64,000 nucleotides of DNA from Pseudomonas fluorescens (GTDB lineage: Bacteria; Pseudomonadota; Gammaproteobacteria; Pseudomonadales; Pseudomonadaceae): assembly GCF_902497895.1 (NCBI RefSeq), contig NZ_CABVHQ010000020.1:28547-92546 (forward strand), given 5' to 3'. The notes beneath the pieces are model-generated. The model did not search any database. It worked only from the letters and a program-made list of their open reading frames with translations, and had not been told where the DNA came from. Below are positions 18,988-27,889 of the stretch, piece after piece. Within the stretch, counting starts at the first letter, position 1, and each line of letters begins with the position of its first letter. A program made the position numbers and the translations under genes.

Positions 18988-19383
18988 TCAAGGCCCAACC
19001 AGATTCTCCAGCTCCTGGGCCCGGGTCCTGGTCATCTCCAGAACGCAGGAACCGGCGTTGATGCTGTCGATGGTCCCGCCAGTCAAGCTGCCGACCAATC
19101 CGCAGTTGGCGTCGCGGTACTTGATCCACATCCGCTGGACGTTCTGCAGCTGGCTCTTCTTGTCGGCCTCCAGCGTCGCCATGGCCGCCTTGTAACCTTT
19201 GTTCAGCCGGGCATCCTGCAGTTTGATTTCAGCAGTGGTGCAATCGAGCATGTTGACGGTTACGCCTCCCGACGCCTCCATGCACTTGTTGTAGGCAGGA
19301 CTATCAGTGTTGTCAGCGGCATAAGCCGAGCCGCAAAACACCAATGACAGACCACAGGCAGCAAATAGGCAGCGGGGGTTCAT
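18988..19383 (-). CDS. Secreted LprI-like (DUF1311) protein
   Basis: 131 residues with an N-terminal signal peptide ending about AYAAD. The mature part has the pattern CMEASGGVTVNMLDC…WIKYRDANCG…GSCVLEMTR, with four cysteines likely to form disulfides, as in the lysozyme-inhibitor LprI N-terminal/DUF1311 family. Probably periplasmic. Lysozyme inhibition has been shown only for distant members, so function here is open. Confidence 0.8.
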   Translation of the reverse strand: MNPRCLFAACGLSLVFCGSAYAADNTDSPAYNKCMEASGGVTVNMLDCTTAEIKLQDARLNKGYKAAMATLEADKKSQLQNVQRMWIKYRDANCGLVGSLTGGTIDSINAGSCVLEMTRTRAQELENLVGP

Positions 19384-19447
19384 GGTTGGCCTTTCCTGGT
19401 CAATGAGTCGTAAAGCGTAAGATCCGCAGTCTAAGCTGCGCTAAGGC

Positions 19448-19585
19448 ATGCTGCCAGCCATCGACCTACTTGCCACCGAGCTGGCTCTGGTTCAGCCTGA
19501 AGATAATCAAGAGCGTCGGCGCCGGATCATACTGGCACTGGACGACTACCGCGGTGGCGCCGATTGTCTGCCGCTGGGAGACTGA
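19448..19585 (+). CDS. Short open frame before the D-aminoacylase gene, unknown
   Basis: A 45-codon frame (MLPAIDLLATELALVQPEDN…) that stops one base before the D-aminoacylase start. It has normal Pseudomonas codon use and a TAAGG just upstream. I do not recognise it. It could be a leader peptide coupling translation, or the remnant of a longer regulator. Confidence 0.35.
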   Translation: MLPAIDLLATELALVQPEDNQERRRRIILALDDYRGGADCLPLGD

Positions 19586-19586
19586 C

Positions 19587-21044
19587 ATGAAGTACGACAC
19601 GCTGATCCGCAATGCTCTGGTCATCGATGGTAGTAACACGTCGGGTTTCCTCGCCGATGTGGCGATTCTGGATGGACGCATTCAGCGTATCGACAGCTTG
19701 AATGGAGCCTGCGCCGATGAAGAGATCGATGCGGGCGGTCGAGTGTTGGCACCGGGGTTTATCGATGTGCACACCCACGACGATACCGTGGTGATCCGCC
19801 AGCCGCAGATGTTGCCCAAGCTCAGCCAGGGTGTGACCACGGTGATCGTCGGAAACTGTGGGATCAGCGCATCCCCCGTGAGTTTGCGCGGCGAGCCGCC
19901 GGACCCGATGAACCTGCTGGGTGCCGCCAGCGCTTTTGTCTACCCGCGCTTTCGCGACTACCGCGCCGCGATCGAAGCGGCGAACCCAACCCTGAATGTG
20001 GCGGCGCTGGTCGGCCACACGGCGTTGCGCAGCAACCATATGGATGACCTGTTTCGTAGCGCCACGCCCGGCGAAATCAGCGCCATGCGCGAGCAATTGC
20101 GTGAAAGTCTGGAGGCGGGCGCTTTGGGTTTATCCACAGGTCTGGCCTATGCCAGCGCCTTTTGCGCCGAGACTGATGAAGTGCTGCAACTGGCCGAAGA
20201 GCTGACGGCGTTTGGCGCGGTCTACACCACCCATTTGCGCAGCGAATTCGAGCCGGTGCTGGAGGCGATGGACGAAGCTTTCCAGATCGGCCGTCATGCC
20301 GGGGCCCCGGTGATTATTTCCCACCTCAAATGCGCCGGAGCCGGCAATTGGGGCCGCAGCCCGCAACTGCTCGCCTCCCTGGAGCGTGCCGCGCTGAGTC
20401 ATCCGGTGGGCTGCGATTGTTATCCCTATGCGGCGAGTTCTTCGACACTGGACCTCAAACAGGTCACCGACGCCTTTCGCATTACCATCACCTGGTCGAC
20501 ACCTCATCCTGAAGTGAGCGGCCGCGACCTGCGGGACATCGCCGCCGAATGGGGCCTCCCGCTGCTGGACGCCGCTCGCCGCCTGCAACCGGCTGGCGCG
20601 GTGTATTACGGCATGGACGAAGCCGATGTGCGGCGCATCTTGGCGCATCCATTGTCGATGATCGGCTCCGATGGCCTGCCGGAAGATCCATTCCCCCATC
20701 CGCGTTTGTGGGGGGCGTTCCCGCGGGTGCTCGGGCATTTCAGTCGCGACGTGGGACTGTTCCCGCTGCACACCGCGGTACACAAAATGACCGGGCTTTC
20801 GGCAGCGCGTTTTGGCCTGGTGGAACGGGGTGAACTGCACGAAGGGCATTGGGCGGATATGGTGCTCTTCGACCCGCTACGAGTGCGCGACGTGGCCGAC
20901 TTCGAGGACCCGCAACGGGCAGCTGAAGGGATTGATGGGGTATGGGTCAATGGCGTGTGCAGTTATGCGGATGGCATAGCCAATGGTCGGCGTGAAGGGA
21001 GGTTTTTGGCCCGGGCAGGGGATTTGCGGCGAGGGTTTCATTAA
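19587..21044 (+). CDS. N-acyl-D-amino-acid deacylase (D-aminoacylase)
   Basis: 485 residues from ATG at 19587 (GGGAG upstream), the size of the D-aminoacylase branch of the amidohydrolase superfamily. Visible are the metal-site motif GFIDVHTHDD near residue 65, the GNCGISASP cysteine ligand typical of D-aminoacylases, the histidine-bearing segments VGHTALR, TTHLRSEF and ISHLKCAGAG, and the catalytic aspartate in IGSDGLPEDPFPHPR. It removes the acyl group from N-acyl-D-amino acids, or acts on related dipeptides. No RidA or permease partner is adjacent. Confidence 0.88.
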   Translation: MKYDTLIRNALVIDGSNTSGFLADVAILDGRIQRIDSLNGACADEEIDAGGRVLAPGFIDVHTHDDTVVIRQPQMLPKLSQGVTTVIVGNCGISASPVSLRGEPPDPMNLLGAASAFVYPRFRDYRAAIEAANPTLNVAALVGHTALRSNHMDDLFRSATPGEISAMREQLRESLEAGALGLSTGLAYASAFCAETDEVLQLAEELTAFGAVYTTHLRSEFEPVLEAMDEAFQIGRHAGAPVIISHLKCAGAGNWGRSPQLLASLERAALSHPVGCDCYPYAASSSTLDLKQVTDAFRITITWSTPHPEVSGRDLRDIAAEWGLPLLDAARRLQPAGAVYYGMDEADVRRILAHPLSMIGSDGLPEDPFPHPRLWGAFPRVLGHFSRDVGLFPLHTAVHKMTGLSAARFGLVERGELHEGHWADMVLFDPLRVRDVADFEDPQRAAEGIDGVWVNGVCSYADGIANGRREGRFLARAGDLRRGFH

Positions 21045-21144
21045 AAGATCGCAGCCTGCGGCAGCTCCTACGGGATTTGTGTTCACGCAGAGTTCGTGGT
21101 GAACGCGGTCATTGTAGGAGCTGCCGCAGGCTGCGATCTTTTGA
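21043..21144. repeat. Paired REP-like palindrome, class A
   Basis: Inverted copies of the AAAAGATCGCAGCCTGCGGC unit; the first copy begins inside the stop codon of the D-aminoacylase gene. Same unit as after catA. Confidence 0.85.
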
Positions 21145-21223
21145 TTTTGCTTCCAGGAACACATGCTCGTACTCGGTATTCAGCCTGTATAGGATGACCA
21201 CATTTCAATCAGGGAGCAGCACC

Positions 21224-21439
21224 ATGAGTTTTGGAAAAACCACCCCCATCCTGCGGATATTCGACGAAGCCAAGGCCCTGGAATTTTACCTCGACTTCCT
21301 CGGTTTCACTCTCGACTGGCAGCAACGTTTCGAAGAAAACTTCCCGCTGTACCTGCAGGTCTCACGAGATGCGTGCGTGCTGCATCTGTCCGAGCACCAC
21401 GGCGACAGCTCACCGGGAGCGGAAAAGCTGGCGGCGTGA
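21224..21439 (+). pseudogene. Truncated glyoxalase/bleomycin-resistance-family protein
   Basis: 71 codons (MSFGKTTPILRIFDEAKALE…LHLSEHHGDSSPGAEKLAA) corresponding to the first half of a vicinal-oxygen-chelate protein of about 120 residues. The start has a good AGGGAGC site. The frame leaves the family alignment after DSSPG, and no second beta-alpha-beta-beta-beta module follows. The break lies about 40 bp before a segment that is repeated near 22.97 kb, suggesting loss by recombination. Confidence 0.75.
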
Positions 21440-21478
21440 GAACCTAAAAAAATGTCCAAAATTACTGGACCAGTTCAG

Positions 21479-21523
21479 CTTGCTCGCGATAGGGTCTCCA
21501 ATTCACCAATGATTCAACTGCCA
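21479..21523. repeat. Left copy of a 43-bp imperfect direct repeat
   Basis: The stretch starting CTTGCTCGCGATAGGGTCTC and ending ATTCAACTGCC is repeated with about six mismatches at 22966-23009. The two copies flank the DUF6124 gene and the FitAB pair. The left copy is the tail of a class C REP unit whose other half is missing. Confidence 0.6.
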
Positions 21524-21532
21524 ACCCCCGAT

Positions 21533-21916
21533 CTATACCATGCCCCGATGCCCCACCGAATGCTCGTGATCCAGCGCCTTCTCGATCAGCAACAAACCCA
21601 GCTCCATCATTTGATGAATCGCCAAGGCAAGGTTGCGGTCTTTGCCGTCCAGGTCGTCGCCAAGATCCAGCACCAGAGTGGTGGCCGAACAGAATGTTTC
21701 GTAGGCGTTGGGCAACAGGGCTTCGGTGTTGATGCCGGGGGCGACGGCAAAGACGGATAGCGAACGGTCGACGGTGGTGGTTCGGGGGTTGTCGATTGGT
21801 GGCGTCAGGTAATGATCGAGGGCGCGGTTTGCGGCCTCGTGAAGTTTGCTGGAATCGAGAGATTCGTAGGGTGAGATGTTTAGAGTTTCAGGAAGGTTAG
21901 GGATGGCTTTGTGCAT
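21533..21916 (-). CDS. DUF6124 family protein
   Basis: 127 residues from ATG at 21916. The N-terminal pattern SPYESLDSSKLHEAANRALDHYL is characteristic of a small family found almost only in Pseudomonas and now named DUF6124. The C-terminus is helical (LAIHQMMELGLLLIEKALDH). Function is not known. The frame is open further upstream to 22015 but that part lacks family match. Confidence 0.75.
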   Translation of the reverse strand: MHKAIPNLPETLNISPYESLDSSKLHEAANRALDHYLTPPIDNPRTTTVDRSLSVFAVAPGINTEALLPNAYETFCSATTLVLDLGDDLDGKDRNLALAIHQMMELGLLLIEKALDHEHSVGHRGMV

Positions 21917-22140
21917 TGTGGTACTCCAGGGTTGAAGGGAGCTACCAAGTAAACGCGGGCCGCGACGCCCGGACGCTGATATGCAGCGACCGGCGAAGGT
22001 TAGCCACGGGCCCAAGTCAACGCAACCTCAAAAACCTGTCGGAAATTTCTGTGTTCCTACGCGAGGTTGATCGCTCCAAATTTCAGGCCATGCCGTTGTG
22101 CTGTGTCCAGAAGGCAACGCAAAAGAAATGTGCTAGGCTC

Positions 22141-22160
22141 AATCAATGATTTCATTGATT
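22141..22160. promoter_or_regulatory. Probable FitAB autoregulatory operator
   Basis: AATCAATGA-TT-TCATTGATT is a perfect inverted repeat with 9-bp arms, 17 bp upstream of the antitoxin start. FitAB/VapBC complexes repress their own promoters by binding such repeats. The assignment is by position and symmetry. Confidence 0.7.
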
Positions 22161-22177
22161 GCACGAGGGGCGCATTC

Positions 22178-22423
22178 ATGGCCAGTATTACTATTCGCAA
22201 TCTGGACGACCAGATTAAAGAGCAACTGCGCATCGAGGCGGCTCACCATGGCCACTCGATGGAGGAAGAAGCACGCCTGATCCTCGGGCGGGCACTGGCC
22301 CAGGTCAATCGTGCCGGAGGCCTGGGCAGCCGGATTCGCGCTCGATTCAGCGCGAGTGGAGGGGTTGAGCTCGACCTGCCTGCTCGTCATGAGAAAGCCA
22401 CTGCCGTGGATCTCACCGAATGA
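22178..22423 (+). CDS. FitA-like ribbon-helix-helix antitoxin
   Basis: 81 residues. The first 40 form an Arc-type ribbon-helix-helix (MASITIRNLDDQIKEQLRI…HGHSMEEEARLIL), and the C-terminal tail would wrap the toxin. ATG at 22178 follows a GAGGGG site. The stop overlaps the toxin start by 4 bp (ATGA), typical of toxin-antitoxin pairs. Confidence 0.88.
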   Translation: MASITIRNLDDQIKEQLRIEAAHHGHSMEEEARLILGRALAQVNRAGGLGSRIRARFSASGGVELDLPARHEKATAVDLTE

Positions 22424-22839
22424 TTGTGCTGGATACCAATGTTCTATCGGAGTTCATGCGCGCTGAACCTGCGATTCAAGTACTGGCTTGGGTTGATGCG
22501 CAACCGGCAATGGATCTGGTCATCAGCGCGATCACCGTGGCCGAAATTCTCCACGGTATCGCCCGTCTCCCTGCCGGCAAGCGCAAACAAGGACTGGGGG
22601 CCCAGGCGATGGCGATGTTCGAAGAGGATTTTGCTGGCAAGATCCTGCCCTTCGACGCTCATGGGGCCGTCGAATACGCCATGTTGGTGGCCGGTAGTGA
22701 GGCCAACGGGCGCGCAGTCTCCATGGCGGACGCGCAGATCGCGGCGATCTGTCGAGTACACGGAGCATCGATTGCGACGCGCAATGTGCGCGATTTCGAG
22801 TTTTCCGGCTTACCTGTTATCAATCCGTGGGACGCTTGA
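22420..22839 (+). CDS. FitB-like PIN-domain ribonuclease toxin
   Basis: 139 residues. The PIN-domain acidic residues are visible: D5 in MIVLDTNVLSE, the glutamate in ITVAEILHGI, the aspartate in SMADAQIAAIC and the final RDFE aspartate. The family cleaves RNA in a Mg-dependent way, and its activity is blocked by the cognate FitA/VapB protein. The full catalytic set is present, so the toxin looks intact. Confidence 0.88.
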   Translation: MIVLDTNVLSEFMRAEPAIQVLAWVDAQPAMDLVISAITVAEILHGIARLPAGKRKQGLGAQAMAMFEEDFAGKILPFDAHGAVEYAMLVAGSEANGRAVSMADAQIAAICRVHGASIATRNVRDFEFSGLPVINPWDA

Positions 22840-22892
22840 ACGAGAAAAAAGCGGCGTAACTGAACTTGGTTCCAGGGCGCTTATTGAATAGT

Positions 22893-22976
22893 CATCGCGA
22901 GCAAGCCCGGTCCCACATTGGATCTGTGTCGGCGTGATCGACACATAACCTGTGGGAGCGAGCTTGCTCGCGATAG
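22893..22976. repeat. Paired palindrome, class C (REPIN-like)
   Basis: Inverted copies of CATCGCGAGCAAGC-GGTCCCACA between the toxin gene and the chemoreceptor gene. The right arm runs into the right copy of the 43-bp direct repeat. Confidence 0.8.
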
Positions 22977-23009
22977 GATCTCTAATTCACCACTTATTCA
23001 ACCGCCCAC
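22966..23009. repeat. Right copy of the 43-bp imperfect direct repeat
   Basis: Begins CTTGCTCGCGATAGGATCTC and matches 21479-21523 with about six mismatches. See the left copy for context. Confidence 0.6.
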
Positions 23010-23020
23010 AATGTGATCAA

Positions 23021-24940
23021 TCACACCCGAAAATGACTGACCATCATCTGCAACTGATTGCCCAGTCGCGCCAGCTCGACGCTGGATGCCGCGGTTTCGT
23101 CGCTGGCGGCGGCGGTCTGTTCGGAGACGTCGCGCACGTTGATGATGCTGCGGCTGATCTCTTCGGCCACGGCGCTTTGCTGCTCGGCGGCTGCGGCGAT
23201 CTGCTGGTTCATCGACTGAATGTTCGACACCGTGCGGGTGATGTTTTCCAGGGAGGTGCCGGCCTTGCGGGTCAGTTCGACGCTGCTGTCGGTCAGGCTG
23301 CGGCTGTTGTTCATTACCGTGGCCACTTGCTGGGTGCCGTTCTGCAAACCGGCAACCAGCCCCTGGATTTCTTCGGTGGATTTCTGCGTACGCTGGGCCA
23401 GGCCGCGGACTTCGTCGGCGACCACCGCGAAGCCTCGACCGGCTTCACCGGCGCGGGCTGCTTCGATGGCCGCGTTGAGCGCCAGCAGGTTGGTCTGTTC
23501 AGCCACGGCTTTGATCACGTCCATGACGCTGCCGATCTTGTCGCTCTCTTGCTGCAGCACATTCATGGCATCGGTGGAGCGCGCGACCTCGGTGGCCAGG
23601 CGCTCGATCTGGGCGATGGCTTCGGCGACCACTTTGTCACCTGCGCGGGCTTCGCCGTCGGCGGCCGCCGCGGCTTGCGAGGCGTGTTCGGCGTTACGCG
23701 CGACTTCCTGCACAGTGGCCGTCATTTCGTGCATGGCGGTGGCCACCTGATCCGTCTCAATCCTCTGGCTATGGACCCCGGCACTGGTTTGTTCAGTGAC
23801 GGCCGACAGCTCCTCGGCGGCGCTGGCGATCTGCGTGACGCCGTCGCGAATGCCACTGATCAAGTCGCGCAAGGTCACGCCCATGCGCGCGATGCCTTGC
23901 TGCAACACGCCAAGTTCGTCGCGACGGGTGACGCGCACATCGTGGGTCAGGTCACCCGAGGCGATGCGTTCAACCACGGCCAGGGTTTCGCGCAACGGGC
24001 GGGTGATCTGCCGGGTGATGATCACCGCGGCCAGCACGCCAACCAGTAACGCCAGCAGCGTGCTGACCAGTTGCAACGTCCGCGCCCGAGCGCTTTCCGC
24101 ATCGCGTCGATCGAGCTGGATCTGGTACAGCGCATCGCTCTGAGCGACGATGGCGCTGCCTTGTTCGGTCATTTCCTTGCGTGCCTGAATCGCCTCGCTG
24201 TTCGCCACTTTGTAGTCCAACAGAGCGCTACGGTAGCGGATCAGGGCACTTTCCAGCTGACTCAGGGCGTCTTGCTGGGTGTCGGCAAAATGCGCATTGA
24301 GGTCTTTCAGGCTGGCGATGGCCGCGTCCAGTTGTGCGACGGCCTTTTGCTCGGTTTGCGGGTTGCTGCTGGCGGTGTAGCCGCGCACCTCATAACGGGC
24401 GAGCTGAAATTCTTCCCGGGCCTGGGAGATGGCCTGGAACTGTTCGAAGCGCTGATCGCTCAAGGGCATCTGCTGCACGCGAGTGTTGATCGCGCTGATC
24501 AACCCGTTGGCGCTGTCGGCGTTGTCGTCCATGAGCTGGCGAGCAGCGTTGCCGGTGCGGTAGGCGTTGCGCATTTTGTTCAGCGATTGTTGGTAGGCAC
24601 CGATGGTTGCGCTTTGCGCTCTGAGGAGCTTGAGGTTTTCCGGACTCTTGAAACTATTAAGCAGGGATTGTTGCTGGGCAACGAAGCCGTCAAGGGTGGT
24701 TTGCACGTTCTGCGCGGCGGTTTCGTCGCCATTGGTCAGCATGTACTGCAAGCGGCTGATGCGTAGTTTGGTCAGGCCGGCGTTCAGCTGGGTGATGTCG
24801 CTCATCCAGTTGCTGCGGTCGATCAGCCCACCAAGGCTAGTCCACCCAGTCAGGGCGAGGAGAGTGGTGAGTGCCAGTACCAGGCCGAAACCCAGGCCCA
24901 GTTTCAGGTTGACGCTGATGTTGCCGAACCAGCTATTCAT
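23021..24940 (-). CDS. Methyl-accepting chemotaxis protein with HBM-type sensor
   Basis: 639 residues from ATG at 24940 (GGAGGAATTCG upstream). Order: short N-terminus and membrane segment at about 12-30; a periplasmic all-helical domain of about 250 residues (35-285), the size of the helical bimodular domain of McpS; a second membrane segment about 290-310; HAMP; and the cytoplasmic signalling domain with the hairpin tip motif [23 protein letters not shown] receptors sense organic acids such as TCA intermediates; the ligand here is unknown. No C-terminal CheR-binding pentapeptide is present. Confidence 0.92.
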   Translation of the reverse strand: MNSWFGNISVNLKLGLGFGLVLALTTLLALTGWTSLGGLIDRSNWMSDITQLNAGLTKLRISRLQYMLTNGDETAAQNVQTTLDGFVAQQQSLLNSFKSPENLKLLRAQSATIGAYQQSLNKMRNAYRTGNAARQLMDDNADSANGLISAINTRVQQMPLSDQRFEQFQAISQAREEFQLARYEVRGYTASSNPQTEQKAVAQLDAAIASLKDLNAHFADTQQDALSQLESALIRYRSALLDYKVANSEAIQARKEMTEQGSAIVAQSDALYQIQLDRRDAESARARTLQLVSTLLALLVGVLAAVIITRQITRPLRETLAVVERIASGDLTHDVRVTRRDELGVLQQGIARMGVTLRDLISGIRDGVTQIASAAEELSAVTEQTSAGVHSQRIETDQVATAMHEMTATVQEVARNAEHASQAAAAADGEARAGDKVVAEAIAQIERLATEVARSTDAMNVLQQESDKIGSVMDVIKAVAEQTNLLALNAAIEAARAGEAGRGFAVVADEVRGLAQRTQKSTEEIQGLVAGLQNGTQQVATVMNNSRSLTDSSVELTRKAGTSLENITRTVSNIQSMNQQIAAAAEQQSAVAEEISRSIINVRDVSEQTAAASDETAASSVELARLGNQLQMMVSHFRV

Positions 24941-25257
24941 CGAATTCCTCCAGGAACAGTGCGAGTGTTGATCGTCAGTGGCTGGAAGTTTGTTGTTTTT
25001 GGTAGCCAGCAAGGTTTGTCGTAGGGGGTGTATCGGCAGCAAACGCGAGAGCTGAAACGATTTTTGTCCGGTCTCTCAAGCTTTTTTTCACATTCATTTC
25101 ACTCAGTCCCTACCTTCTGCCCCCTAAAGTTTCGCTCAGCCGTTGAGCGGTGGGTGCCGGTCTATCACCCCAAAAAACAGACATTCTCAAGCGCGCAGTT
25201 GTTCTCGCTGTGCGGTGCGGTTCATTGCCAGGTTTTGGCCAAAGTGGCGGGTTGGTT
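24941..25257. other. Non-coding gap between the chemoreceptor and a phosphatase gene
   Basis: About 317 bp that holds the divergent promoter region of the chemoreceptor and the phosphatase operon. Overlapping open frames here lack family features. I see no RNA gene or clear terminator. Confidence 0.5.
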
Positions 25258-25941
25258 GTGCAGTTAAGACTCGATTTTATTGGTGTCAGGCGTTCCCTGG
25301 GCTTGAGGGGCATTGCCAGGTATAGAAATGCGGCCGTGATACTGGTGTCCGCCGTGTTTGTCCTGGCACTGACCCTCTTTCTTCTGAAGCCCGCGGCAGT
25401 CCCCGATCTCGCCAATGGCAACGCCTCGGTAGTGGCGCAGCTGAAAGCGGATTGGGCCAAGGGCGAGATGATCGTGCTGGTTCGTCACGTCGAGCGTTGT
25501 GACCACTCCCGCGCCACCTGCCTTGGCAGTGCCGACGGTATTACCGAGCGCTCGCGCAACGTCGCCGCAGCGATCGGTTCGCAGTTCAGGCGGTTGGATC
25601 TGAGCCAGGCGGATATCTACAACAGTCCGTTGACCCGAGCGGCGCAGACATCTTCCTACATGTTCAATAAGGTCAGTTCGGGCCAGGACTGGCTGATCCG
25701 CTGTAAGGGTCACATGCTCAGTGATGCCCTCAGCCACAAGGTGCCTGGCCGGAACCTGATCCTGGTGACGCACAGTGAATGCATGTCGCAGCTGGAAAGC
25801 GACATGAAGTTCTCTTCGTCGACGCTGGGCTACGGCGCATCGCTGTTTGTTTCAACCGCAGGAATCGCCGGGAAACCGCAGATGCTCGGTTTCATTGAAG
25901 CCAGCGACTGGGATTCAATTCAATCGTCATCAAACAAATAG
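25258..25941 (+). CDS. Histidine phosphatase superfamily protein, membrane-anchored
   Basis: About 227 residues from a GTG at 25258; the start is uncertain because the frame is open back to 25150. An N-terminal hydrophobic segment (AAVILVSAVFVLALTLFLL) would anchor or export it. The phosphatase motifs are IVLVRHVERCDHS (RHxE type) and LILVTHSEC, holding the two catalytic histidines. It resembles PmrG/Ais-type lipopolysaccharide-core phosphatases, an assignment strengthened by the PAP2 phosphatase gene 30 bp downstream, but substrate is inference. Confidence 0.75.
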   Translation: MQLRLDFIGVRRSLGLRGIARYRNAAVILVSAVFVLALTLFLLKPAAVPDLANGNASVVAQLKADWAKGEMIVLVRHVERCDHSRATCLGSADGITERSRNVAAAIGSQFRRLDLSQADIYNSPLTRAAQTSSYMFNKVSSGQDWLIRCKGHMLSDALSHKVPGRNLILVTHSECMSQLESDMKFSSSTLGYGASLFVSTAGIAGKPQMLGFIEASDWDSIQSSSNK

Positions 25942-25971
25942 ACGGGCTTGCCTGTTCAATCAGGAAAAAAG

Positions 25972-26805
25972 ATGCGGACTTCTTCTCGCTACCGATTTTA
26001 TTGGGTGAATTTTGGTATTCCGCTGTTCTGCGCTGCCGTGGTGTTTTTGTTGTTTGATCTGACAACAATAGATATTGCCTTCAGTGATCTTTTTTACGAT
26101 CCGGTGACTCAATTGTTTCCGTTGAATCATGTTCGCCTGTTTGAACAAATCACCCATAAATGGGCGCGGATCATTCCGAACTGGACAGGCGAAGCGGCGA
26201 TTATCGGTGCGTTGACATCGTTTCTCTGGCCGCGGTTGAAGGCCGATAAACATGCCAGGGGTATCGCGTTTCTGGATAAGGTGCGGATTGCTCCACTGCT
26301 CAGGTTTGCGACCAGGCACCGCCGGGACTTCCTCTACGTGGTGTTTGCATTCTCGATCTGTACCGGGGTCATCCATTATCTGAAAGGCCACACCAGTGTG
26401 TACTGCCCGGTTGAAACCACTCAGTACGCTGGCAAAATCGAACACAAAGAGTGGTACCAGAATTTCGACCTGCTGAAAGTCGCAGGCCCGGTCCGCTGCT
26501 GGCCAGGTGGTCATGCCTCGGGTGGCTTCACCATGCTCGCCTTGTACTTCGTGGCTCGCCGCTATCGCTGGCGCCATTCCAAAGCAATCCTGTGCGGGTC
26601 GTTGTTGCTCGGCTTTGTCTATGGCACGACCCGGGTACTGCAGGGCTGGCACTACATGTCCCACACCTTCTGGGCAGGGATCTTCGTCTGGCTCGCCTGC
26701 CTGCTGACGGCGCTGGCGTTTTACGGGCGAGCGCGGCTTGAGCTGCCGGTTTTGCAAAAGAATGTAGAACCGCTGGAGGGTGCTCAGCCGCAGTCGATTG
26801 GCTGA
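25972..26805 (+). CDS. PAP2-family membrane phosphatase
   Basis: 277 residues, several membrane segments. The PAP2 motifs are recognisable: RCWPGGHASGGFTML (motif 2, with GGHASG in place of PSGH) and TRVLQGWHYMSH (motif 3, R-x5-H-x3-H, where many family members have D). ATG at 25972 follows CAGGAAAAAAG. Probably acts on isoprenoid or lipid phosphates, possibly lipid A. Likely one operon with the preceding histidine phosphatase. Confidence 0.82.
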   Translation: MRTSSRYRFYWVNFGIPLFCAAVVFLLFDLTTIDIAFSDLFYDPVTQLFPLNHVRLFEQITHKWARIIPNWTGEAAIIGALTSFLWPRLKADKHARGIAFLDKVRIAPLLRFATRHRRDFLYVVFAFSICTGVIHYLKGHTSVYCPVETTQYAGKIEHKEWYQNFDLLKVAGPVRCWPGGHASGGFTMLALYFVARRYRWRHSKAILCGSLLLGFVYGTTRVLQGWHYMSHTFWAGIFVWLACLLTALAFYGRARLELPVLQKNVEPLEGAQPQSIG

Positions 26806-26857
26806 GGGGCCAGGGCAGGTGGTATCACGGACGGGACGGTGTTTTCGCGGGTAGAGG

Positions 26858-27880
26858 TCAATGCCCCGTCAATGGCAACCTGACGATGAACTCGCTCCCC
26901 TTGCCATCACCGTCGCTGAGGCCGATCACCGTGCCGCCATGGGCTTCGACCAGTTCGCGGACCACGGTCAGGCCGATGCCCAGGCCGGCTCCATTGAAGC
27001 CCACGGCGTGCACGTCCTGGACAAAGGGGTCGAAAACAAACGGCAGGGCCTTTGCCGAAATGCCGATGCCGTTGTCGCAAACACTCATCACCAGCGTGTC
27101 GGCTTCGACCGTTACGGACAGGCTGACGATGCCGCCAGCTGGGGTGTATTTGGCCGCATTCCCCAGGACGTTGCCGAGGATCTGAGTGAGGCGCACCGGG
27201 TCGCCGTTCACCGTCAGCGTCCCCTCAGGAAGTCGGGCGCTGAAATGCAATTGGTGAGCGCTCATCACTGAGCTGCAGACTGCGATGGCTTCATGGATGA
27301 TCTGCACCATGTCCACGACGCGGCAATCGAGGCGCAATTTGCCGGTGCTGGCGCGGGAGACGTCCAGCAGGTCGTCGACCAGCCGTGACATGTGCTGAAC
27401 CTGGCCTTCGATCAGCGCCTGCATCCGCGGCAGCTCTTCGCTAGGCACCCGCACCAGGCGTCCGGCGATCATGCTGATGGGGGTCAAGGGGTTGCGCAGT
27501 TCATGGGCGACCAGGGTGAGAATATCCCGTTGCTGGCCCAGTGCCTGTTCGGCCGAAGCTTGAAGGTTTTGCGCACTGAGTGCGGCGATCACCAGTTGTG
27601 CGTTGGCTTCGCGCAGCTCCAGATACAGGCGTTGTTGTTCCGAGGGCAGCGGCGTTTGTGCATCTGACTGCGCCAGGAGTATTGCCAATACCAGCTGTTG
27701 ATTGGCCTCGATCAGTTGCTCGATCTGTTGGTTGTCCCCCAGACGATTATTGGCATCGACCAGCTCTTGTTGCAGCGCGGCGAGCACCGCACGCGCTTCA
27801 ACGGTTTTTTGGCCAAGCAGGAAAAGTTCGCGCGCGGCACTGGCCATCGCTCCCTCATTCTTGCCATTGGCCTCATTCAT
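26858..27880 (-). CDS. Soluble sensor histidine kinase
   Basis: 340 residues without membrane segments. The N-terminal 110 residues are a glutamine-rich, coiled-coil-like region (AVLAALQQELVDANNRL). The HisKA box LTLVAHELRNPLTPI places the phospho-acceptor at H126. The ATPase domain has the N box GNVLGNAAKYTPAGG, G1 CDNGIGI, F box FVFDPF and G2 GAGLGIGL. It is the third gene of an operon with a KaiC-like ATPase (9 bp upstream); no response regulator lies next to it. Confidence 0.88.
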   Translation of the reverse strand: MNEANGKNEGAMASAARELFLLGQKTVEARAVLAALQQELVDANNRLGDNQQIEQLIEANQQLVLAILLAQSDAQTPLPSEQQRLYLELREANAQLVIAALSAQNLQASAEQALGQQRDILTLVAHELRNPLTPISMIAGRLVRVPSEELPRMQALIEGQVQHMSRLVDDLLDVSRASTGKLRLDCRVVDMVQIIHEAIAVCSSVMSAHQLHFSARLPEGTLTVNGDPVRLTQILGNVLGNAAKYTPAGGIVSLSVTVEADTLVMSVCDNGIGISAKALPFVFDPFVQDVHAVGFNGAGLGIGLTVVRELVEAHGGTVIGLSDGDGKGSEFIVRLPLTGH

Positions 27881-27889
27881 TGTGTGGAC

